Of a stretch of DNA of 64,000 nucleotides, positions 11,868 through 20,409 are shown in pieces. A program made the translations under genes and the position numbers. The stretch is taken from the NCBI GenBank assembly GCA_900323505.1, contig OOIN01000020.1, forward strand, positions 62,001 to 126,000, read 5' to 3'. The DNA comes from Ustilago trichophora (taxonomy: Eukaryota > Basidiomycota > Ustilaginomycetes > Ustilaginales > Ustilaginaceae). The notes below the pieces were generated by a model. It did not search any database. It worked only from the letters and a program-made list of their open reading frames with translations, and was not told where the DNA came from. How positions within the stretch are numbered: position 1 is the stretch's first letter; each line of letters starts with the position of its first letter.

Positions 11868-13112
11868 TCAAGGCTCGATGGAGCGATCCGTAATGCGAAC
11901 AATCTTGGAAAAATCTTGCTGTAGCGCCCTGTCTTCGGCTTCTCGCTCATCCTGGCTGTCAAACTCGTCGGCGGCGGCGGCGGCGGCGGCGGCGGCTTCA
12001 TCTGCGATTCTATCCAGCGTTCCCTGGATGCCGCCAGACTCGTTAAAGCGCTTCTTCAGCTCCTCCTTCTCCAATCGATCGTCCTCGACCATCTTGCGAC
12101 TCAACTCGTCCACCTCGCGCGCATCCTTGCAACCTCTATAGGCACGAATCCACCTCGCGTTGATCTTAGGGAAGTGTTCGCCCCATCCAAACTTGGACAG
12201 CAGCAACCTTCCTTGCGCTGGCATCTCGCACACGTAGAAAGCAGCTGCAAGCGCTTCCACACAGTTGAGCTTCATTGGCTTGCCGTAGTTGACCGGGTTC
12301 GTAGCAATCATGTGCGGCAGAAGGCGCTCGTTGGGACTCTTGAGCTTGCCAAACGGAACTTCGTCGAGACGCGCCCAACTGCATTCCACGACGGCGACTC
12401 CATTCTCAGCGATGATGTCGGCATCAGCGGGAGAGAGCGTCTGGGTAGCGTTGGGGGTGAGCACGATACCGCGGAACTTTTGCCCCACGCGAAGTTCTTG
12501 AATGAGCCCGAGGCGGGATAGCTTCTTGCCTGAGCAGCGTTTGGGATCGCAATGGTTAAAGTCCCACATGGCAACAGGGACTTCTATTGAGTCGACATCA
12601 GAGCCACCATCGACAGAATTTTTGTCGCTGTCTGCCTCGCTCGAGTCTTCTTCGTCATCCTCGTCGTCATCATCCTCATCGCTGGAGAAAGCTGCGGCTC
12701 GTCGTCGTCTCGATGGTTCTTCCTCTTCGGAGTCGTCTTCTCCACCATCACCTTCAGCCTCAGAGCTTCCTTCTGAATCGTCCGAGGTGTTGCGTCCGCC
12801 TCCTCGGCGTGGCTCGTCAATAGCGCTATCAGGTCGCCAGCTGTCAGTTTCGAAGGCGGATGCATACCGATCTGCCAAGTTTCGGCCTCCACCACGACCG
12901 CCTCGTCCACGGCCTCTACCAGCTGCTCCTCGCCCTCCCTTTCCGCCTCTTGCCGATGCTGAAGGCTTTCCCATTCTCGTATTGTATGGTTGAGGTTGAA
13001 TGTATGTTCTTGGAGGGCGTTGTTGCGTGCCGCTTGATGCATCAGAAGAAAGTGAGAGTGTGGAGAATTTTGGTGCGACAGTGTCGGGAGTCGGAAGTGA
13101 GCTGGTAGTCAT
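11868..13112 (-). CDS. TSR3: 18S rRNA aminocarboxypropyltransferase Tsr3
   Basis: Tsr3 transfers the 3-amino-3-carboxypropyl group from S-adenosylmethionine to the hypermodified pseudouridine of 18S rRNA, late in 40S maturation in the cytoplasm. The 414-aa frame contains the hallmark block VAMWDFNHCDPKRCSGKKLSRL, then FRGIVLTPN, a VVECSWARLDEVPF segment and the LPHMIATNPVNYGKPMKLNCVEALAAA segment, together at residues ~180-340. This is the RLI-type N-terminal domain plus the DUF367 SAM-binding domain. Ahead of it is an unusually long N-terminal extension with an RGG-like stretch (residues ~50-78) and an acidic Ser/Asp/Glu tract (~105-170). A run of alanines encoded by GCC repeats lies near the C-terminus. 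The ATG at 13112 is the first in frame. Confidence 0.93.
   Translation of the reverse strand: MTTSSLPTPDTVAPKFSTLSLSSDASSGTQQRPPRTYIQPQPYNTRMGKPSASARGGKGGRGAAGRGRGRGGRGGGRNLADRYASAFETDSWRPDSAIDEPRRGGGRNTSDDSEGSSEAEGDGGEDDSEEEEPSRRRRAAAFSSDEDDDDEDDEEDSSEADSDKNSVDGGSDVDSIEVPVAMWDFNHCDPKRCSGKKLSRLGLIQELRVGQKFRGIVLTPNATQTLSPADADIIAENGVAVVECSWARLDEVPFGKLKSPNERLLPHMIATNPVNYGKPMKLNCVEALAAAFYVCEMPAQGRLLLSKFGWGEHFPKINARWIRAYRGCKDAREVDELSRKMVEDDRLEKEELKKRFNESGGIQGTLDRIADEAAAAAAAAADEFDSQDEREAEDRALQQDFSKIVRITDRSIEP
11970..11995. repeat. GGC trinucleotide run inside TSR3
   Basis: About eight GGC units on the plus strand encode the polyalanine stretch near the C-terminus of Tsr3, a likely length-variable microsatellite. 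Confidence 0.75.
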
Positions 13113-14469
13113 CGACTCGTGCGAAAGGAAATTATGCTCAAATTTTGATGGTTCAACGCGGCTCGACTAGAAGACGGATTTGCGAGGATGTCAACTGCAA
13201 GCTCGATTCGAAGTCGATCCAAACACGAATTTCCGTTTGAAGCCGCTGCCTCGAGTTGAAATCCTAGCCCCATATCTATCGATTTTGGTGCTAGCCTGCC
13301 GCTCGAAGCTCTTGATCACACACGGTGGAAGCAAAGGCATCTTGCGGGCAGTCAGAGGGCTCCATTACATATCACGTCTTCTTTGCTATGAAGTCGAAGC
13401 ATGTCGCCCTCTGTACTATTGAGCAAGGATAGAAGTATCATGGTTGGTGCGACGGCATTGCACAGAGTTGAGAACAGGAGGCTGGAATTGCTAGGCTACA
13501 AGAGAACCGGGCTTTCACGTTCTGGATGCCGGAAGCAGTGATGACGGCGGGCGGACGGATCGGAGATGAAGCTCACACCAGAACAAGAGGGGCTAGACAA
13601 GCGAAGGCGTTTGTTCTACTATACAGTGCAAGTGCAGTAGCCAGCTGCCAAGTGCGTGAAAGAAGAGAAGAACCAAATCAGGCGCTGTGCTGCCACATTT
13701 TTTGTCAATTAACTTTTGTCTGCAACTGGACGAACAAACCTCGCCATTTTGGCCAAATTTCTCCACACATATGCGCATCTGGAAGAGAGAATACAGATGC
13801 CGGAATCAAGGCAGCAGAGCGCGATACCGGCTCAATTTCGCTTTCCAACGCCCGTGACTCAGGTGAAATCTTAGCGAGAGTGCCCAAATACGACTGCGGG
13901 GATCGAGGCGCTAACACAGAGCTCGACACTCGTCCAGAGCACAAAGTCCTCCACACCTAACATCATTAGCCTTGGCTCCAGTCCGCTTGCGCCGATGGGT
14001 TTCAACAGGTGTTTCGGTCTTGTGCGACTGGAAACCAACGGTGCTTGTTCGGCACAGTCACACTGATGCCGGGTCACGGTAACATTTTGGCTGTCCTCCC
14101 TCCGCTTGCCAAGAGTGTGGAGACAAGAAGGACAGCAGTTGCGAGATGCAGCAGAGCAGATACAGGAGGCGAAATCGAGCGCGCATCATCACTTTCCGGT
14201 AATGGCGATCCCTGTATGCTCCGCCTTGAAAGCCAGAAAGATGATTAGGATCCAAGCAAGCGCTCACTCATATATACCTCTGAAACGCTTCTTGCACATC
14301 AACTTTACCTGTTACAATCATCTTATTTCCCCCTCCCACTTCCAGCTCGTCGTTGATCTTAATCGACACTTCTCGTTACCGCATACACTTACCACCAAAA
14401 CTCATTCCTCTACAACGCGACAACTTGCACTATTCGCTCCCTGCTTTCTAGACAAACTTGATCACAATC
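13113..14469. other. Divergent TSR3/ICL1 intergenic region
   Basis: This 1.36-kb region separates the starts of TSR3 (minus) and isocitrate lyase (plus) and must hold both promoters. The 200 bp before the isocitrate lyase ATG are pyrimidine-rich, as expected for the leader of a strongly expressed fungal gene. I could not identify a confident carbon-source control element. No gene is supported. Confidence 0.5.
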
Positions 14470-16065
14470 ATGGCTGACCAGGAGCTCAAACTCTTCCAGG
14501 AGGAGGTCGAGGCCGTCAAGCAGTGGTGGAAGAACCCTCGCTTCGCCAACACCACCAGGCCTTACACTGCCGAGCAAGTCGTCTCGAAACGAGGCACGCT
14601 CAAGCAGACCTACCCTTCCAACACCCAGGCTCAGAAGCTCTGGAAGACGCTCGAGGGCCACGCTTCCAAGGGAACCACTTCGCACACTTATGGTGCGCTT
14701 GACCCCGTCCAGGTGACTCAGATGGCCAAGCACCTCGAGACTGTCTACGTTTCCGGATGGCAGTGCTCGTCGACCGCCTCGTCGACCAATGAGCCCGGTC
14801 CCGATCTTGCCGATTACCCTTACAACACTGTCCCCCTCAAAGTAGAGCACCTCTTCATGGCCCAGCTCTTCCACGACCGCAAGCAGCGCGAGGAGCGATC
14901 CAACATGTCGGCCGAGCAGCGCGCCAAGACTCCCATCGTCGACTACCTCCGCCCAATCGTCGCCGATGCCGACACTGGTCACGGTGGTCTCACGGCTGTC
15001 ATGAAGCTCACCAAGCTGTTTGTCGAAAAGGGAGCTGCTGGTATCCACATTGAGGACCAGGCACCAGGCACGAAAAAGTGCGGTCACATGGCCGGTAAGG
15101 TGCTGGTCCCTATTCAGGAGCACATTAACCGTCTGGTTGCTATCCGACTCCAGTACGATATTATGGGTGTCGAGAATCTTGTCGTTGCCCGTACCGACTC
15201 GGAAGCTGCCACGCTTATCACCACCAACGTCGACGAGCGTGACCACGCCTTCATCCTTGGTACTACCAACACTAGCCTCGAGCCCCTTGTCGATATCCTC
15301 AACCGTGCTGAGGCTGAGGGAGCCGATGGCCCCAAGCTCATCGCTCTCGAGGACGAGTGGCTCGCCAAGGCTCAGCCCGTTCGTTACGGTGACGCCGTCG
15401 CCGCCGAGCTCGAGAAGAAGGGCAAGAAGTCCGAAGCTGAGGCCTTCCGCAAGGAGGTCATTGGCATCTCGCTGCTCAAGGCCAAGGCCAAGGCCAAGAG
15501 CCTGGGTGTCGAGGTCGGCTTTGACTGGGATGCCTGCCGTACCCGCGAGGGATACTACCGATACCAGGGTGGTACCGACTGCGCCATCAACCGTGCCATC
15601 GCCTTTGGTCCCTACGCCGATCTGCTCTGGATGGAGACCAAGTCGCCTATCCTTGCCCAGGCCAAGGAGTTCGCCGAGGGTGTCAAGGCTGCCCGCCCGC
15701 ACCAGTGGCTCGCCTACAACCTTTCTCCCTCGTTCAACTGGGATGCTGCCAAGCTCAGCACCGAACAGATGAAGAGCTACGTCTGGGATCTCGGCAAGCT
15801 CGGCTTTGTGTGGCAATTCATCACGCTGGGTGGTCTCCACTCGAACGCCTACATCTCGGACCTCTTCGCCGCCGGCTTCGCCAAGGAGGGCATGAAGGCG
15901 TACGTCGAGCTAGTGCAGCGCAAGGAGCGCGAAATTGGTTGCGACGTGCTGACGCACCAGAAGTGGTCGGGCGCCAACTTTGTCGACGCCTGCCTCAACA
16001 CTGTACTCAAGGCCGCATCGACTTCGGCCATGGGCAAGGGTGTCACCGAGACCCAGTTCAAGTAA
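14470..16065 (+). CDS. ICL1: Isocitrate lyase
   Basis: Isocitrate lyase splits isocitrate into succinate and glyoxylate, the first committed step of the glyoxylate cycle, needed for growth on acetate, fatty acids or ethanol. The 531-aa protein has the eukaryotic architecture: an N-terminal helix, [12 protein letters not shown], the [19 protein letters not shown] metal-site region, and the catalytic KKCGHM motif around residues 201-206, followed by VARTDSEAA and later [11 protein letters not shown]. The longer frame begins at a TTG; ATG 14470 (MADQELKLF) is the true start, preceded by a pyrimidine-rich leader. The C-terminus ends QFK, so no classical peroxisomal PTS1 tripeptide is visible. Very regular C-ending codons suggest high expression. 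Regulation by carbon source is expected from the family but not shown here. Confidence 0.97.
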   Translation: MADQELKLFQEEVEAVKQWWKNPRFANTTRPYTAEQVVSKRGTLKQTYPSNTQAQKLWKTLEGHASKGTTSHTYGALDPVQVTQMAKHLETVYVSGWQCSSTASSTNEPGPDLADYPYNTVPLKVEHLFMAQLFHDRKQREERSNMSAEQRAKTPIVDYLRPIVADADTGHGGLTAVMKLTKLFVEKGAAGIHIEDQAPGTKKCGHMAGKVLVPIQEHINRLVAIRLQYDIMGVENLVVARTDSEAATLITTNVDERDHAFILGTTNTSLEPLVDILNRAEAEGADGPKLIALEDEWLAKAQPVRYGDAVAAELEKKGKKSEAEAFRKEVIGISLLKAKAKAKSLGVEVGFDWDACRTREGYYRYQGGTDCAINRAIAFGPYADLLWMETKSPILAQAKEFAEGVKAARPHQWLAYNLSPSFNWDAAKLSTEQMKSYVWDLGKLGFVWQFITLGGLHSNAYISDLFAAGFAKEGMKAYVELVQRKEREIGCDVLTHQKWSGANFVDACLNTVLKAASTSAMGKGVTETQFK

Positions 16066-17614
16066 ACGCACGCTTTTCTCTGACGAACGACATGTACACT
16101 ATCTTTTTCCGCTCGTAATCACGATTTCGTCTTTTCGCATTGCTTTGTCGGTGTGTCTGAGTGTATGGGCACTTTGAGGTTGAGAGTAGTAGAATGGCTT
16201 GGTGTACGATCGGATGAGGGTCTCAATCAAGGTTCTCGTGGACAGGTTGGTGAGGAGAGTCACATACAGTCCAGCTTGATGTGATGAGTTGAGATGAGAT
16301 CGGCGGTTGTGCAAAGTACGATCTCGATCTGCTGGGCTGAGTGAAGAGCATGATGTCAACCTCGGTATTCGGACAAAGTGGTGAGCAGTGTCTCGATTTC
16401 CATGTTTCGTAGAAAACTGGTTAACTAACACAAAAGTCCAGACCGCGCTGCCAATGCCAATTTCGATTTGCAGGCGAGATCAGCGAACAGCATCGCCGCT
16501 GTCCGCGGAGAAATAGAATAGAACGCATCAGCCAAAGTCGAGCCAATCGCCTTTACTGTAGATACTGTCCTTTTCTTTTTTTTTTTTGGTGGATCTTGGA
16601 ACTTGCCGCGGAAAGCGTTGTTTTCCACGGACCTAGAATGAAACCTCGAAATCTCTTTCAAATCGGATTGGTTGGCTGCAAATGTCGTCTTCCCCCCTCC
16701 GAAGCATGCCCGTGATGCGCAGCGAGAAGCATGCCGCGGAAAGACCAGGGCTTCTTTTGGTTGCTCTTTTGTTTGTTTCAGAACAATGATGGCTATCTGC
16801 CAAGCTTTGTTCGATGCAGCCATGGAAGAAGATACAAACAAGATCACTTAAGCGGTCTTGGCGAATATAGGGTAATGAATACCAAAGATAACAAGGTAGA
16901 GTTCCACGTCAGCCCTCTCAAGCCGAACCAAGACGTTGACATTTATCGATACCAGAAGGGGGTCCAACCATATTGTTGTTGAAACAGAAGTAGGGTGTGG
17001 GTGTGTGCGTATCGTAATCCCACCGACGACGACGAGCAAGCCAACCATCCTCCTTTTGTTTAGTGTCCGAGGGATTTCCGGCTGCTCAGCTAAGATTGCT
17101 TTTTTCCTCGGCTCGTCCTCGGCGCCCTTTTTAATTTTGGCAGTTGGTGAATGTGATACAGTCTCCCCACGTGGAGTAAGTTGTACAACCTCGAACATTT
17201 CCAATGCCGAGTCTGCAGTAGCAGCATCCCATCACATCCCATCACAACACATCACAACACACTATACGCATCCGTATCCCGAATTTGTCAAATCACTTTT
17301 TTTTGTCAGCGCCCGCACTTCGTCTGGCAAACTCACAATCACAGACGGTTGCTGTCGCTTTAGCGTCCCCTTTTCCATAGCTTGGCAGCAGCTGCCCTAA
17401 GCATATTTGTTCTTCCTAGCCTACTTTACAGGTACCATCCGCCATTAACCGAAATCGTGGGTAGCTCGTGACGCCGATATATACAAGCCTGTCTGGTCTC
17501 CTCTCCATTTCCGTCTGTATCCAACATCCATCATCCATTACTCCTTTTGACTGCCCTTCACAGATCTCAGTATACTGACTCCGCTCCTCCATCGTGAGCA
17601 GTCTAGGGTCCATC
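16066..17614. other. Intergenic region between ICL1 and the ABC transporter gene
   Basis: This 1.55-kb gap carries the 3' flank of isocitrate lyase and the promoter of the ABC transporter gene. It contains a short poly-T at about 16575-16588 and CATCACA-type repeats at about 17226-17262. Small frames here (up to 154 codons) are unsupported. Confidence 0.5.
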
Positions 17615-19828
17615 ATGACGACTGAACAACAACACTTGCAACCAAACATGACCGCGCCCCCCTCGCCTTCCACCTTGGCTGCCAACCACGACATGCGCTC
17701 CGCATCTTCCATCTCCTCTCCAGAACCCTCGCATGTCGGTCAGAACACTACCACCGCCACAACATCGAGCGCTGATCTCTTTTCCTGGCGCGATATCACC
17801 TATGATGTTCTCCTCTCGAAAGCTCGACGCAAGCAGATCAAGAAGCAGGGCTCTGCCTCCTCCTCCTCCTCCAAGCCTCCCGCTTTCGAGCAGACCGTCA
17901 CACAGGAAAAGGCATCCGAAGCAGAAGAAGGCCACGCCTCCCTCAGTGGCAGTCTCGATGAGATCCTCCCAGAGCACAATGAGGTCTTCCCGCACCTTCC
18001 TCCTCTTGATCCTATGAGGCGGCGCGTGCTCAACGGTGTTAGTGGACACGTCAAGAAGGGCGAGATGGTCGCCATCCTCGGTGCCTCTGGTGCCGGTAAG
18101 ACGTCGCTCCTCTCGATTCTCTCGGCTCGACTCGACAAGTCGTCCGATATTGCTGGCGAGGTTCTCTTCCAAGGCAAGCAGCGCGATCCCGCAACCTGGA
18201 AACGGCTTACTGGCTTTGTCGAGCAAGACGATCTCATGTTCTCCGCCCTCACCGTCCAAGAGACGCTCCAGTATTCTGCCGACCTTCGCCTCCCCAGACG
18301 CCTCTACAACAAGCAGGAGCGCGACCAGCGTGTCCAGGACAGCATCTCGATGCTCCGTCTCGAAAAGTGCAAAGACACCCGAATTGGCGGTCCAAACCAG
18401 CGCGGTGTTTCGGGGGGTGAGCGCAAACGTGTTGCCGTCGGTACCGAGCTTGTCGCTGATGTCAGTGTGCTCTTGCTCGACGAGCCTACCTCCGGCTTGG
18501 ATGCCTTTGCCGCCCTCAACTTGGTCAAGAATCTCAAGGAGATTACTCGCGAGAGGGAACTGTACACGCTCATGACCATCCACCAACCCTCGTGGAACAT
18601 CTTTAAACATTTCGACAAGGTCATCCTCCTAACTCGAGGTCAGATCTACTATTCGGGTCCACCCACTGCTGCCCCCGCCTGGTTTTCCTCTCTCGGACAC
18701 AACCCTCCCGAGGGCGTCAACCCCGCTGATTACTACATCACCATTGCCGAGAACTACGAAAAGACCAACGAGGCCGAGACGCGCGTTCGCAATCTGCTCA
18801 CCTCTTGGCGCCAAAACGGCGAGAGCTTCATGTCTCACCAAGCTTCCAAGCAGCTCGCCCTTTCTTCATCGAACAAGGGCGAATTGGAGCGCAAGCACTC
18901 GCGCATCGTCCCCAAATCCAGCGACGCGACCGACCTCGCCGGCAGCTGGCCCAACACGTGGTTCAACGAACTTGTCGTCCTTACGCACCGCAATGCCATG
19001 CTCGTCTTCAAGGATCCCACCATCGTCTTTGCCTCGTTCGGTCAGAATCTTGTGCTCCTCATCATTATCGGATTTGCATTCTTCCGTCTGTCCAACGATC
19101 AAGGCGGCGCTCTTTCTCGCATTGGCGCCCTCTTTATCGTCCCCGTCAACGCATCCTTCGCCGTCCTCTTCCCTATCCTTGCCATCTTCCCTCTGCAGCG
19201 CAATATTATGCTTCGCGAGCGTTCCGCCGGCACTTACCGCATTTCGTCCTTCTACCTTTCAAAAATCCTCACCGAGGTACCCAATCAGCTATTCCAACGA
19301 ATCCTCTTCTATACGATTGTATACTGGATGATTGGTCTGCGTCAGACCGCATCTTCGTTTTTCATCTGGCTTGCGATCAATGTACTTCAAATCGGCACCG
19401 CTGTCGGTCTCGGATTGGTCATTGGAGGCGGAGTCTCCTCGATCGAGCTCGCAAACATTTTTGCTCCCGTTATCAACGTCATCTTTCTTCTCTTTGGTGG
19501 AAATCTTTTGCCTCTCAGCTCCATTCCCCCGTGGTTCATCTGGTTGCACTGGATTTCGCCCATCACCTACACCTATTCCGCGCTGGCACAAAACGAGTTT
19601 AAACACTTGCGATTCACATGCGCTGCCAACTCGCAGCAGTGCTATCAGACCGGTCAAGATATCCTCAACCAGTACGATCTGCAAACTTTTACCATTGCTG
19701 AAAATGCTGGATTCTTGGCCGCAATTACGGTGACTTTCTTGACCATTGGTTATGTTTTGTTGAGATGGTTGGGTAGGCCAAGTTTCCGTTATGTCCAGCC
19801 TAAGGCGGCGCTTTCGGCTGCAAAGTAG
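17615..19828 (+). CDS. ABCG-family half-transporter
   Basis: This is a predicted 737-aa ATP-binding cassette transporter of the ABCG (White/ADP1) half-size type, with one nucleotide-binding domain before one six-helix membrane domain; such proteins dimerise to export lipids or xenobiotics. In order I see a Ser-rich N-terminus, Walker A GASGAGKTS near residue 157, the Q-loop VEQDDLMF, the signature VSGGERKR near 265, Walker B VLLLDEPTSGLD near 286 and the H-loop TIHQPSW. The membrane domain spans about residues 465-720, including the late loop FGGNLLPLSSIPPWFIWLHWISPITYTYSAL in parts. The frame upstream begins at GTG; the first ATG is 17615 (MTTEQQ). The stop is followed by five more in-frame TAG codons. 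The substrate is unknown. Confidence 0.92.
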   Translation: MTTEQQHLQPNMTAPPSPSTLAANHDMRSASSISSPEPSHVGQNTTTATTSSADLFSWRDITYDVLLSKARRKQIKKQGSASSSSSKPPAFEQTVTQEKASEAEEGHASLSGSLDEILPEHNEVFPHLPPLDPMRRRVLNGVSGHVKKGEMVAILGASGAGKTSLLSILSARLDKSSDIAGEVLFQGKQRDPATWKRLTGFVEQDDLMFSALTVQETLQYSADLRLPRRLYNKQERDQRVQDSISMLRLEKCKDTRIGGPNQRGVSGGERKRVAVGTELVADVSVLLLDEPTSGLDAFAALNLVKNLKEITRERELYTLMTIHQPSWNIFKHFDKVILLTRGQIYYSGPPTAAPAWFSSLGHNPPEGVNPADYYITIAENYEKTNEAETRVRNLLTSWRQNGESFMSHQASKQLALSSSNKGELERKHSRIVPKSSDATDLAGSWPNTWFNELVVLTHRNAMLVFKDPTIVFASFGQNLVLLIIIGFAFFRLSNDQGGALSRIGALFIVPVNASFAVLFPILAIFPLQRNIMLRERSAGTYRISSFYLSKILTEVPNQLFQRILFYTIVYWMIGLRQTASSFFIWLAINVLQIGTAVGLGLVIGGGVSSIELANIFAPVINVIFLLFGGNLLPLSSIPPWFIWLHWISPITYTYSALAQNEFKHLRFTCAANSQQCYQTGQDILNQYDLQTFTIAENAGFLAAITVTFLTIGYVLLRWLGRPSFRYVQPKAALSAAK

Positions 19829-19843
19829 TAGTAGTAGTAGTAG
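19826..19843 (+). repeat. Six tandem in-frame TAG stop codons
   Basis: The stop codon of the ABC transporter gene is the first unit of a (TAG)6 microsatellite, so the frame is closed six times in succession. Confidence 0.9.
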
Positions 19844-20409
19844 TTAGCGACAGTCACTGTTTCATGTCTGATGTAACGATGGTTTTCATGGTGATTCTGC
19901 CGCGACGCATTTTAATCCATGTTGATTTCTTCTTCATGTCTTGAGTCATGTCAATCAGACATACAGTAGGCGTCGAAAGATGCATCGTCAAGCGTTGAAA
20001 CTTGACCCATCGACAAGTGCTACTTGTCGTGGAAAGGGGACACGGCTTAATGTAGAACAGTTCAAACTTTATTCGCACATATGCTGAACGGATGTACAGT
20101 ACTGTATCTTGGTTGTACGTATAAACTGGACAAAAAATTCAACACTTTTGTCAAAAGCTTTTTTCTTCGCTACGAAAAGAATAGAAAAAAAAAACCTTTC
20201 ATTCCTAAATATCGCACTGAATCGTTTCAGATCCCAACACATACAAGTCGCCAATCAACTGTGAGCAACAATGAAAACAAGTGAATCTGATATGTTGTAC
20301 TTTCACACTCACCCATTCAAGCCCCCAACTTCTCACAATGACGAAACAACGAAATGATGCCATTGCTACAAATGCTACTCTTCCGCAGTATCATTCACCC
20401 TATCCCTTC
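19829..20409. other. Convergent gap ABC transporter / BTB gene
   Basis: This is a 0.58-kb 3'-to-3' gap. It contains the palindrome-family copy TGTACAGTACTGTA at 20093-20106 and an A-rich stretch near 20186-20195. I see no gene. Confidence 0.6.

Noticed and set aside
14410..15840. 476-codon minus-strand frame opposite isocitrate lyase
   Set aside because: It is a shadow of C-ending codon bias on the plus strand; the plus-strand protein is a clear isocitrate lyase and the antisense product has no recognisable domain.
17603..18610. 335-codon minus-strand frame opposite the ABC transporter
   Set aside because: Lies antisense over the Walker A and signature motifs; no independent evidence.
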